A DNA stretch of 64,000 nucleotides. It comes from an uncultured Oscillospiraceae bacterium (lineage in GTDB: Bacteria > Bacillota > Clostridia > Oscillospirales > Oscillospiraceae). The stretch spans positions 1-64,000 of the forward strand of contig CABVDR010000002.1 of the NCBI GenBank assembly GCA_902497145.1, read 5' to 3'. Of this stretch, positions 51,008-58,792 are shown piece by piece. The number at the start of each line of letters is the position of its first letter. Position 1 is the first letter of the stretch. Below the pieces are notes generated by a model that saw nothing but the letters and a program-made list of their open reading frames with translations, did not search any database and was not told the DNA's origin. The position numbers were made by a program, and so were the translations under genes.

Positions 51008-51853
51008 GTGGTGCAGGCCGAATTTATTTCTAAATCCAGTATCTACGAAGGGGATTATACCTGCCTTTTGCGCAGTCCAAAAAATGAAATACTCTCCCGG
51101 ATGCACTACCACGATTTCTATGAGTTTGTCATCTATCTTGGAAGTGCTGGTACCTTCCGGATAAAAAATGGAGAGTATCTGGTCAAACGTGGAGATATTG
51201 TGCTCATTGATCTCTTCACTCCACACACTTTAGTAAATACGAAAACTGATTTCTATGAACGGTTCAGCGTCTGTATTGATCCCGGACTGTTAATTTCTTT
51301 TAGTACACCGGCCTCTAATCTACTGGATATCTTTAATGAGGCCGGAGCTCACCACCGGATCTTCCATGTGGAAAATCAGGGTTTTCAGAAGTACATTACT
51401 CTTTTGGACGAATACCGCAATGTTAATTTGAAAAATGGACGGGATATTCTAGAGAAAGCACTGGTCCATCACTTGCTATCTTACATCTATAGTGATTGCT
51501 TTGTAGAAGCCCGGCACAGCGCCACCGACTCCAACCACCTTTCCATTATCGCCCAGCTCATTCGGTACATTAACGAGCATCTAAATGAAAAGCTTACCTT
51601 GGAGCAGTTAGCCCAACAAGTCAATTACAGCGAGTCCTATATCTGCCACTTGTTTAAAAAACTTACCAATAAGACTTTAGTCAGCTACATTCAGGAAAAG
51701 CGCATTGAGCAGGCCGCTATTCTCATCAAACGTGGAGTGTTGGTCAATCAGGCAGCAGAACAGGTTGGCTTCAATAACTACAGCTATTTCTATAAGATTT
51801 TTAAAAAGCTGAAAGGTTGTAGCCCTGCAGACTATCGCGTAGATGTAGAATGA
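51008..51853 (+). CDS. AraC-family transcriptional regulator
   Basis: A regulator of 281 residues from GTG 51008 (286 from the ATG at 50993, which itself lies within the AUGGAGG ribosome site, so the GTG is favoured). The N-terminal cupin sensor shows MHYHDFYEFVIYLGS and KRGDIVLIDLFTPHTL. The C-terminal double HTH contains LTLEQLAQQVNYSESYICHLFKKLTNKTLV and the AraC signature AAEQVGFNNYSYFYKIFKKLKGCSPADYR in adjoining pieces. It diverges from the ten-gene sugar-acid operon and is its probable activator. It is richer in A+T than the enzyme genes. Confidence 0.92.
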   Translation: MVQAEFISKSSIYEGDYTCLLRSPKNEILSRMHYHDFYEFVIYLGSAGTFRIKNGEYLVKRGDIVLIDLFTPHTLVNTKTDFYERFSVCIDPGLLISFSTPASNLLDIFNEAGAHHRIFHVENQGFQKYITLLDEYRNVNLKNGRDILEKALVHHLLSYIYSDCFVEARHSATDSNHLSIIAQLIRYINEHLNEKLTLEQLAQQVNYSESYICHLFKKLTNKTLVSYIQEKRIEQAAILIKRGVLVNQAAEQVGFNNYSYFYKIFKKLKGCSPADYRVDVE

Positions 51854-51887
51854 AATATTATTGCAATCCCAGAAGTTATCGCAGAAT

Positions 51888-51920
51888 AAAAAAAGTCGGC
51901 CAGAAGGCCGACTTTTTTTT
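51888..51920. terminator. bidirectional terminator
   Basis: AAAGTCGGCC-AGAA-GGCCGACTTT with A-rich and T8 flanks, between the araC-type gene and the convergent isomerase gene. Confidence 0.93.
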
Positions 51921-51921
51921 A

Positions 51922-53274
51922 TCACACGCAGGGGCGACGTGTACATACTGCCTTGACGCCCATATATTTGCAGATCAGCTTTATAATTTCTGTATGGTCC
52001 CCTTCCTTTACCAAGAGGTGGTGATCCAGCCCAAGTTCCATCAGCCGCTGGACCATCAGACTGGCCTTCTGGTTGACCTGAAGTTTCACCAAGAGTTTTT
52101 CCCCCCCTTGAACCCATTCCTCATGGGCAGCCTCTACCACACTAGCCTTGTCTACTAAGATTTGATATCCGTTATGGCCGTTGCCCTGAATACTGGAGAT
52201 AGTGACACAGTCCATGGGCCGCAGTGAAAGGCCTACAAAGGCTCCGCTATCCCCACTGGGAGAAATCTGGACGTGGTCCAAACCGGAAGCCAGAGAGTGG
52301 GCTGTACTTCCCTCATGCGCAAGAGACAGGATGTTGTTCTCATCATCGATGCTGCCCACCTCGCCCAGTGCGGTAGCACCACCCTTGGCAACTTGGTTAA
52401 GTATGTACATTACCATGGTATGGCCGATATCCCCCTCGGTGTCTAAGATCAGTCCCTCATCCGCCAGCCAGCTAGAGGGCAGATTCATCAGTCCGCTGTA
52501 GAGAGGATAGCATTCGGCAGCCAGTGCGTCCAGAGAGTAACGCTTTGCAATTCGCTTCACTGCCAGATATACCTTGGTCATGCGGAGCATCGTCTCAGGA
52601 GCCGCAAGAATCTTTCCCGTGCGCTTTTTCAGACATTTCAGCGTCTGGGAAGCCTCGTGGTCGCTGACTGCACCAGCAGCTTCTAGGATTTCCTCCATCT
52701 CAATATGGACAAGCGTAACGCCGAACTTCTGAGAAAACTCCCACTCTTCGTTGGTGGTGTCCTGTGGACCGGCCACCCGCCAGGTCTGCCGTGGTCCCAC
52801 CAGGGCCAATTTCATATTCTGCACTCGTTTTATGACATTGCCCGCTTGGGCCACTTTAACTACTTTCTCCACCACCGCTGCATCGTCAGCCAAACCGTAA
52901 ACATACTCATATGGAATGCCATGGGCGGTCAGTACGCTTCCAAAGTGCTGGACGCAGCCGATGGAAAAAGTCTCCGTATAGGGTACCGCCCAAAAGACTA
53001 CCGGCACCTGCACTTCATGTACCAGAACATAGAGCAGAGAGTCGGTTACCCAAGTGCTGAGAATAATAGTCAAAGAATCTACCTGCGCGTCTTTGAACTG
53101 TTTGCACACATCGATGGCATCGGCGGCATCCCATACCACCTTATCACCCACGACTGTATCAACACTCTTTTTTCTCAAGGCGTTTACTGCATCGTCAAGG
53201 AGGGCTTCCGCTCGCTGACCGCCGCTCTCATAGTGACTGGCAACTGCCAGAATTCCGGTTTTCATGCTTGCCAT
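51922..53274 (-). CDS. L-fucose/L-arabinose-isomerase-like protein, copy 2
   Basis: A 450-residue protein of the FucI/AraA fold. Candidate metal ligands are Glu in LDTEGDIGH, Glu/Asp in LGEVGSID and His in AHEGSTAHS. Other family-like pieces are ILSTWVTDSLLYV, VFWAVPYTETFS and AAECYPLYSGLMNLPSSWLADEG. It is only distantly related to the copy at 18843. ATG 53274 follows GGGAG. It lies 16 bp after the barrel enzyme gene and probably shares its transcript. Whether it isomerises a free aldose or another hydroxy-carbonyl substrate cannot be told here. Confidence 0.75.
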   Translation of the reverse strand: MASMKTGILAVASHYESGGQRAEALLDDAVNALRKKSVDTVVGDKVVWDAADAIDVCKQFKDAQVDSLTIILSTWVTDSLLYVLVHEVQVPVVFWAVPYTETFSIGCVQHFGSVLTAHGIPYEYVYGLADDAAVVEKVVKVAQAGNVIKRVQNMKLALVGPRQTWRVAGPQDTTNEEWEFSQKFGVTLVHIEMEEILEAAGAVSDHEASQTLKCLKKRTGKILAAPETMLRMTKVYLAVKRIAKRYSLDALAAECYPLYSGLMNLPSSWLADEGLILDTEGDIGHTMVMYILNQVAKGGATALGEVGSIDDENNILSLAHEGSTAHSLASGLDHVQISPSGDSGAFVGLSLRPMDCVTISSIQGNGHNGYQILVDKASVVEAAHEEWVQGGEKLLVKLQVNQKASLMVQRLMELGLDHHLLVKEGDHTEIIKLICKYMGVKAVCTRRPCV

Positions 53275-53290
53275 TGTGTATTCTCCCTTC

Positions 53291-53965
53291 TTACATAGTC
53301 TGAAGGAATTTGATAACTGCTTCCAAATTATCCCGGAACGAACCATTCTTTACAAAATTCTTGGTAAACAGAGCAGATCCCATAGTAAAGTAGGCAGGAT
53401 CCATCTGCTTGACCAGCTTCATACGCTCCTCAGAGCCAATACTGCCAGCCAGAACAGTGGGGGAGTTAGCAGCCTTGATGTAGGCAGCGGAGAGCACATT
53501 GGGATCTCCATCCACATAGCGATAACCCAGTAGATCTACGCCAACAGCACCCTTGGACAGATATTCCTTCTCCTGGGCCAGCATCAAATCTACGGAGCCC
53601 TCCAGAATAGAGGGGGACTGAGAGACCTTACCCACGAAGGGATAGTACTTCAGGTTTGTAGTCTTTACATACTCCGCTACGCTGTCATAGAAGATCGTGC
53701 CCAGCAGGCAGTCAAACCCACATTCCACCGCTAACTTGGCCCCCCGCATGCATTCCTCTTCAGCGTAAGTGACCACTTCCAGGAAAGTGGTCTTACCAGC
53801 CTGCTTCATTAGACCACACAATTCTTTCATATCAGTGGGCTCCAGTCCCACATCCTTAAAGCCCCAGTTGGCCACAGGAAGATCCTTGGTATTTTGAAAG
53901 ATTGTCTTTGCGTCAGGGACTGTAACATCATTGTGGGTCAACATAACAATTAATTTATCCAGCAT
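53291..53965 (-). CDS. putative (beta/alpha)8-barrel enzyme, family not recognised
   Basis: A 224-residue protein with alternating short strands and helices expected of a TIM barrel: KLIVMLTHNDVTV, FLEVVTYAEEECMRGA, CLLGTIFYDSVAEY, GVDLLGYRYVDGD, PTVLAGSIGSEERM and FTMGSALFTKNF. The late GSIGS and MGSALF pieces resemble phosphate-binding loops of the NanE/HisA/PRAI-like barrels. I do not recognise a named family. ATG 53965 follows GAGGAGG; a longer open frame lacks support. It is paired with a FucI-like isomerase, suggesting an epimerase or aldolase acting on the isomerase product. Confidence 0.7.
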   Translation of the reverse strand: MLDKLIVMLTHNDVTVPDAKTIFQNTKDLPVANWGFKDVGLEPTDMKELCGLMKQAGKTTFLEVVTYAEEECMRGAKLAVECGFDCLLGTIFYDSVAEYVKTTNLKYYPFVGKVSQSPSILEGSVDLMLAQEKEYLSKGAVGVDLLGYRYVDGDPNVLSAAYIKAANSPTVLAGSIGSEERMKLVKQMDPAYFTMGSALFTKNFVKNGSFRDNLEAVIKFLQTM

Positions 53966-54440
53966 GGTAATAGCCTCCTCAAATTTTATGTCTTTAACAG
54001 GAGTTTTTACAGAAAGAGAACTGTTGTGTTTATCATAGATTCTCAAAATAAGAAAGTCGATTCCCGGAATTGTCATATAGATTTCCTATTTTGTAAAGGT
54101 CTGCATCTTCTCATACGGCAACAGATTTTTGCCTATCATAAGGAAAAATGATTTTCATTCCATACAGATCAATAAAATAAATAGGATACTCATGCTGTGA
54201 CTTCTCCCAGGCGGAAGTTGCAACGCTGCCCGTTTTTCTATCTGCAACTTCTCTTTTGATGCAGACATAACCTGTCCACTTTTCCTGTTACACTGGCTTC
54301 CATAGATAAAGATTTCATACTATCATTTGATCTTCAATCTTCTAAAAACAGGGTGTATAACTACTCTCTAAACAACGGATATATTGAGAGGGCATGCTCA
54401 GACTCAATAAATCTGTGAAACGTTTCCTGCTCAGGAGCCG
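53966..54440. promoter_or_regulatory. non-coding region upstream of the barrel enzyme gene
   Basis: A possible minus-strand promoter is TTTACA (54097-54092), 17 bp, GACAAT (54074-54069). A perfect 9-bp inverted repeat, GAAGTTGCA/TGCAACTTC (54214-54222 and 54243-54251), lies further upstream. No credible gene is seen. Confidence 0.45.
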
Positions 54441-54470
54441 ATGGTTCAAATCACAAAAAAAGAGATAACT

Positions 54471-54680
54471 ATGCAAAAATTCGGTTACAAGAGCTACGAC
54501 ATTCTGCCGGTGTTTCTCAACGCAGAGATGGTGGCAAGGATATTGGTAATCTCAAACCACCTTCCTTTTCTCCCCCTCGAGTGGACGCAAACTGCCATCT
54601 GCCAAACCCGGAGAAATAGGTGGAAATTGCCGCAGAAAAAGAACGGCTGCAGCAGGACGGAACGGCAGGCTAAAAAGCAA
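54471..54680 (+). pseudogene. degenerate remnant of a small excisionase-like HTH protein
   Basis: From ATG 54471 the frame reads KFGYKSYDILPVFLNAEMVARIL, very like the N-terminus of the 60-70-residue helix-turn-helix/excisionase-type proteins of clostridial integrative elements. The match stops after about 28 residues and the rest of the open frame is unlike them. A different frame ends in VEIAAEKERLQQDGTAG before TAA, after an in-frame stop. I read this as a decayed fragment; no integrase is near. The family match is from memory. Confidence 0.35.
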
Positions 54681-54748
54681 CGAGCCTCCGGAGGCAAAAT
54701 ACCCTCGGGGCCCGTCTTTGCTCTGTCTGTGGCTGTTTGTGTGGTCAA
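54666..54748 (+). repeat. dispersed repeat copy C (diverged)
   Basis: The same order of elements as at 40866: AGCCTCCGGAGGCAAAAT, a weakened right arm CCTCGGGGCCCG, a T-rich break, then the tail CTGTCTGTGGCTGTTTGTGT (54723-54742), matching copies A and B at most positions. Orientation is the same. Confidence 0.75.
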
Positions 54749-54966
54749 GGCAATAAATCCAATAACCGAAACAAGACATATGGAGCACAATTATGAGTTT
54801 TATCACTGCACTGAAGCCCGCATTTTATTTACTGCTTGTTATATTCTATTTTGATATGTAGTTAACATAAAACTTCAAGATGTAACGTACCATAGAATCA
54901 ATTTGTAATAGCAGGTAAAAATTCAAACCCTAAAATTCCTTCCTATATCTCTTCCATGTGGATTGT
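54749..54966. other. AT-rich non-coding stretch
   Basis: Between repeat copy C and the GntR promoter I see no gene or clear site. Confidence 0.4.
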
Positions 54967-55015
54967 TACTTGCTTTTTACATTAAAACAAGCGATAATGT
55001 AGTAAAAAGCAAGTA
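54967..55015 (+). promoter_or_regulatory. gntR promoter enclosed in a 14-bp inverted repeat
   Basis: TACTTGCTTTTTAC (54967-54980) and GTAAAAAGCAAGTA (55002-55015) are a perfect inverted repeat 21 bp apart. The promoter TTGCTT (54970-54975), 17 bp, GATAAT (54993-54998) has its -35 in the left arm and its start point in the right arm. Confidence 0.8.
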
Positions 55016-55043
55016 CCTGAGAAGAAAACCAGGAGTATATATA

Positions 55044-55766
55044 ATGAGTAAAATAAATGATCTGGGGCCGATCAAGGTAGTGTCTACGGTTGACGCGGTC
55101 ATTGATCGGCTTACACAAGCAATTATTGACAAAAGGTTAAAACCAGGAGATAAACTTCCCACAGAGCCGGATTTGGCGGCCTCCTTTGGCGTAGGACGCA
55201 ACACCGTTCGGGAGGCTATCCGTACATTGACCGCTTATGGTATTCTGGAGAGCCGCCGCCCCAACGGCACTTTTGTCTGTGACACCTTTAAACCCCAGGG
55301 GATCAATCCGCTGCTGTATGGTTTGATTTTGCAGAAAGACGATTCCTATGAAGAACTTATTGGCCTTCGGAAGGTCTTTGAGATGGGAATTCTTCTGCTT
55401 TTGGCGGACCGGCATCTGCCAGAGGAGAGCTTTCAGGAGCTGGAGGCACTAGCTGGGAATATTGAAGGGGCCATCCGCGCAGAACCAGTCAACGTCACGG
55501 AGATCATTGATGCCGACATTGCTTTTCACAACCGGCTGGCAGAGCTTACCGGAAATAGCCTGATTACCCTAGAGCATGATATGATCAACAAGTTAACCTA
55601 TTCCTCCAGAGTCCGTACCATTGAGAAGGTACTGGAAGAAAACAATCAACAGTACCTGATCGACACCCACTATGACCTAGTGGCTAAGGTGCGTACCGGC
55701 AATGTCCAGAAAATTTACAGTTCTCTGAAAAACAGCTATTTTTATTGGAAAGATATTTATAAATAA
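55044..55766 (+). CDS. GntR-family regulator, FadR/FCD subgroup
   Basis: A 240-residue regulator. The N-terminal winged helix shows LTQAIIDKRLKPGDKLPTEPDLAASFGVGRNTVREAIRTL across residues about 25-65. The C-terminal all-helical FCD domain has LIGLRKVFEMGILLL, DIAFHNRLAELTGN and a final HYDLVAKVRTGN, with the Asp/His residues that often bind a metal and a carboxylic acid effector. ATG 55044 follows AGGAG. The location, just before the transketolase operon and behind an unusual palindromic promoter, suggests it regulates both itself and that operon. Confidence 0.92.
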   Translation: MSKINDLGPIKVVSTVDAVIDRLTQAIIDKRLKPGDKLPTEPDLAASFGVGRNTVREAIRTLTAYGILESRRPNGTFVCDTFKPQGINPLLYGLILQKDDSYEELIGLRKVFEMGILLLLADRHLPEESFQELEALAGNIEGAIRAEPVNVTEIIDADIAFHNRLAELTGNSLITLEHDMINKLTYSSRVRTIEKVLEENNQQYLIDTHYDLVAKVRTGNVQKIYSSLKNSYFYWKDIYK

Positions 55767-55787
55767 AGTAAAACGCAACAGCGGCTA

Positions 55788-55821
55788 CCCCCTTTCCCGA
55801 AATCGGGAAAGGGGGCTTTTT
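55788..55821 (+). terminator. terminator after gntR
   Basis: CCCCCTTTCCCG-AAAT-CGGGAAAGGGGG followed by C and T5. Confidence 0.93.
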
Positions 55822-55921
55822 ATAGCCACATATGCAATGCTTACTCTTTGTGGGATGCGCCAAAAGAATGACACCTAAATTGTGCAGGCTCTATAAAGTT
55901 CAGGAACTTGTAAAAAATCGC

Positions 55922-55999
55922 TTGCATTTTAGAACTAAGAAGCGTATTCTTGTGACAATCAATTGTAGGACAATAGAACAAAGATACAATAGAACAAAG
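55922..55999 (+). promoter_or_regulatory. transketolase operon promoter, GntR-type operator and tandem repeats
   Basis: TTGCAT (55922-55927), 17 bp, TATTCT (55945-55950). Just past the transcription start is the inverted repeat ATTGT-AGG-ACAAT (55962-55974), a form typical of FadR-group sites. It runs into two direct copies of ACAATAGAACAAAG (55970-55983 and 55986-55999). Confidence 0.7.
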
Positions 56000-56050
56000 G
56001 CAGCAAAAGACAGACCCGCATCAAATTTTTCCGTCAGGAGGAGGAAAACC

Positions 56051-56887
56051 ATGAACGAGATTTCCATCCGCGAACTCAAAGAGCAAGCAAAGATCATGCG
56101 CAAGACCGCACTGACCATGATCTACAAGGCCCAGTCCGGTCATCCCGGCGGCTCCATGTCGGCGGCAGATATTGTCACCGCTCTGTACTTCAAGGAGATG
56201 AACATCGACCCCAAGAACCCCAAGTGGGAGGACCGGGATCGCTTCGTCCTCTCCAAGGGCCATGTGTGCCCCATTCTCTATTCCGCACTGGGGTTGAAGG
56301 GATACTTTAATCCGTCCTACTTCGATACCCTCCGCAAGAAAGGCTCCATTCTCCAGGGCCATCCCGACATGAAGAAGTGCCCCGGTATTGATATCAGCAC
56401 CGGTTCCCTGGGCCAGGGCATCTCCTGTGCCACCGGCATGGCCCTGGCCGGCAAGCGGGACGGCAAGAGCTACCGGGTGTTTACCCTGGTGGGCGATGGC
56501 GAGTGTGACGAGGGTCAGGTCTGGGAGGCCGCTCAGGCGGCAGTGAAGTACCAGCTGGACAACCTGGTGGTGTTCGTGGACAACAACGGTCTGCAGAATG
56601 ACGGTGCCTGCAAGGACATTATGCCCACTCAGGATCTGAAGGCCAAGTTCCAGGCCTTCGGCTTTGAGAGCTACCGGATTAACGGCCACTCCATGGAGGA
56701 AATCGTAGCCACCCTGGATCTGATCCGCGGGAGAAAGAACGGCAAGCCTAAGGCCATTGTATGTGACACGGTAAAGGGCAAGGGCATCTCCTTCATGGAG
56801 AATGTAGTCAAGTGGCACGGCGTAGCGCCCAACGAGGAAGAGTACAAGCAAGCAATGGAAGAACTGGAAAGGGGTATTGAGGCATGA
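56051..56887 (+). CDS. transketolase, N-terminal (TPP-binding) subunit
   Basis: A 278-residue alpha subunit of a split transketolase. It carries SGHPGGSMSAADIVTALYF, the substrate-side SKGHVCPILYSALG, and the thiamine diphosphate/Mg motif GDGECDEGQVWEAA...DNNGLQNDG. With the next gene it forms a heterotetramer that moves a two-carbon unit between sugar phosphates. The start ATG 56051 follows CAGGAGGAGG, and the gene overlaps its partner by 4 bases. Split transketolases occur both in central metabolism and in dedicated catabolic clusters; its place beside a KdgT permease and a GntR regulator favours the latter. Confidence 0.92.
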   Translation: MNEISIRELKEQAKIMRKTALTMIYKAQSGHPGGSMSAADIVTALYFKEMNIDPKNPKWEDRDRFVLSKGHVCPILYSALGLKGYFNPSYFDTLRKKGSILQGHPDMKKCPGIDISTGSLGQGISCATGMALAGKRDGKSYRVFTLVGDGECDEGQVWEAAQAAVKYQLDNLVVFVDNNGLQNDGACKDIMPTQDLKAKFQAFGFESYRINGHSMEEIVATLDLIRGRKNGKPKAIVCDTVKGKGISFMENVVKWHGVAPNEEEYKQAMEELERGIEA

Positions 56888-57813
56888 ACGGAAAGGCACT
56901 GAGAGATGCATTCGGAGACGAGATGCTTGTTTTGGGCGGGGAGAACCCCAACATCTATATTGTGGACGCCGACGTGGGCAAGTCCTGTAAGACCCTGCCC
57001 TTCGCCGAGAAGTACCCCAACCAGCATGTGAATGTGGGTATTGCTGAGCAGAGCGCCTGCGGCCTGGCAGCAGGCCTGGCCACCTGCGGCAAGCTGCCCT
57101 TTGTCAGCACCTATGCCGTGTTTGGCTCCATGAGAATGTCCGAGCAGATCCGTCAGGAGATCTGCTATCCCAACCAGAACGTAAAGATCGCCTGTTCCCA
57201 CGGCGGTCTGACTCCTGCCAATGACGGTGCCAGCCATCAGTCCATTGAGGACATGGGTATCCTGCGCACCCTGCCCAACATGACTGTTATTATGGGCGCG
57301 GACTACTACGCCACGCGCAACCTCATCCGCAAAGCGGCTGAGTGGCAAGGTCCTGTGTACCTGCGCTTCACCCGTGACCCCATCCCCTTTGTCTATGATG
57401 AAACCATTGACCTGACTATCGGCAAGGCTCACCAGATCTATGAAGGCTCTGACGTAGCCATCATTGCCAACGGCGACACAGTACATATTGCCAAGGAGGC
57501 CGCCGACGAGCTTCAGAAGCAGAGGATCCGTGTGCGTCTGCTGGATATGCACACCATCAAGCCCCTGGATCGAGAGGCGGTTGTAAAGTGCATCCAGGAG
57601 ATCGGCAAGATCATCACTGTGGAGGATCACAACATTATCAACGGCCTGGGCAGCGCCGTCAGCGAAGTGGTTGCTGAGGAAGGCAGCGGTATCGTCCGCC
57701 GCATCGGCGTGCAGGATCAGTTCGGTCAGTCCGCCCCCTATGAAGAACTGCTGGCCATGAACGGCATCACCGTGGGGAACATTGTAGACACCGCGAAGAG
57801 CCTGTGCAAATAA
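56884..57813 (+). CDS. transketolase, C-terminal (pyrimidine-binding) subunit
   Basis: A 309-residue beta subunit. FVNVGIAEQSACGLAAGLA style sequence (here HVNVGIAEQSACGLAAGLA) holds the family Glu that activates the cofactor. SHGGLTPANDGASHQSIEDMGILRTLPNM follows in sections with the substrate-binding His, and the C-terminal domain begins near IYEGSDVAIIANG. It starts at ATG 56884 inside the end of the alpha subunit gene, so production of the two subunits is coupled. Confidence 0.93.
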   Translation: MNGKALRDAFGDEMLVLGGENPNIYIVDADVGKSCKTLPFAEKYPNQHVNVGIAEQSACGLAAGLATCGKLPFVSTYAVFGSMRMSEQIRQEICYPNQNVKIACSHGGLTPANDGASHQSIEDMGILRTLPNMTVIMGADYYATRNLIRKAAEWQGPVYLRFTRDPIPFVYDETIDLTIGKAHQIYEGSDVAIIANGDTVHIAKEAADELQKQRIRVRLLDMHTIKPLDREAVVKCIQEIGKIITVEDHNIINGLGSAVSEVVAEEGSGIVRRIGVQDQFGQSAPYEELLAMNGITVGNIVDTAKSLCK

Positions 57814-57838
57814 GACGAGAAGCAGAGGTGTTATAACA

Positions 57839-58738
57839 ATGAAAGTAGGATTTGTCGGATTGGGCAATATGGGCTACAATATGGTTCATAACCTAATCAA
57901 GAATGGATTTGAAGTTTATACTTACGACGTGTTCCCGGCTGCCATCCAGCGCACAGAGGAAATCGGCGCCCACGGCGTGCATAGTCTCAAGGAGCTGGCT
58001 GACGCTGCCGATGTCATTCAGGTCATGGTCATGAACTATCAGCAGGTTCAGTCCGTTGTCCTGGCAGAGGACGGCCTGATGTCCTACATGAAAGAGGGCA
58101 GTATTCTGTGCGTATCCAGCACTATCTCCCCCGCTCAGACCCGTGAAGTGGCTGAGACGGTGGCCAAGCGGGGCATTCGGTATGTGGACTGCCCGGTGAG
58201 CGGCGGCAAGACCGGCGCTATCAACGGCGAGCTGATTATCATGGCCGCCTGTGATGATGATGTGTTTGATACTGTGCATGATATGTTCCTGGCCATGGGC
58301 AAGCATGCCACCTACCATGTGAGCACCCTCATCGGCAATGGCCAGGTTATGAAAAGTATCAACCAGGTTATGATCTCCACTGGTATGGCCATTGCCGCCG
58401 AGGCTGTTACTTATGCGGTAAAATCCGGTCTGAAGCCTGAGGATATCTATGAAGTCATCAGCAAGTGCACCGGCTGTTCCGATGTATTCCGGGACAAGCT
58501 GCCTCTGATTATGAACCGGGATTTTGCAGTTCGGGGCCAGATTGATATCTTTATCAAGGATCTAAGCATCGCCCTGGACATTGGCAAAGAGGTCAAAAGT
58601 CCCATGTTTATGAGTGCGCTGACCAAGCAGATTTTTACTTGGGCCAGCTCCTGCGGCTACGGCGACCAGGATCTTGGGGCGCTGATCTGCGCCTATGAGG
58701 ACTGTGCCAAGGTCACAGTAAAAGCGCAGACGAAATAA
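57839..58738 (+). CDS. beta-hydroxyacid dehydrogenase (3-hydroxyisobutyrate/tartronate semialdehyde reductase family)
   Basis: A 299-residue NAD(P)-dependent enzyme. The Rossmann loop is GFVGLGNMGYNM, the substrate loop DCPVSGGKTGAINGE, the catalytic Lys lies in GQVMKSINQ, and the C-terminal helical domain ends with KDLSIALDIGKE and GYGDQDLGALI. Relatives reduce tartronate semialdehyde (GarR) or oxidise 3-hydroxyisobutyrate. It follows the transketolase genes by 25 bp. In sugar-acid catabolism it would handle a three- or four-carbon semialdehyde product. Confidence 0.9.
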   Translation: MKVGFVGLGNMGYNMVHNLIKNGFEVYTYDVFPAAIQRTEEIGAHGVHSLKELADAADVIQVMVMNYQQVQSVVLAEDGLMSYMKEGSILCVSSTISPAQTREVAETVAKRGIRYVDCPVSGGKTGAINGELIIMAACDDDVFDTVHDMFLAMGKHATYHVSTLIGNGQVMKSINQVMISTGMAIAAEAVTYAVKSGLKPEDIYEVISKCTGCSDVFRDKLPLIMNRDFAVRGQIDIFIKDLSIALDIGKEVKSPMFMSALTKQIFTWASSCGYGDQDLGALICAYEDCAKVTVKAQTK

Positions 58739-58792
58739 AGTTTCAAACAGAGGCAGACAAAAACCAGAATTTAAGGAGATGAGCAAACGGCG

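Noticed and set aside
54140..54158. Fur-box-like AAAATGATTTTCATT
   Set aside because: Only a 5-3-5 inverted repeat in AT-rich DNA; no iron-related gene is nearby.
54405..54460. tRNA-like 3' half ending GGTTCAAATC near a Leu-type anticodon-stem-like string
   Set aside because: The T-loop sequence is right, but the T-stem pairs fail after the first base pair and there is no acceptor stem or CCA. At most it is a decayed fragment.
54441..54854. 137-codon open frame taken as one gene
   Set aside because: Only the first part resembles a protein family. The remainder crosses the dispersed repeat and lacks similarity, so I list only a degenerate remnant.
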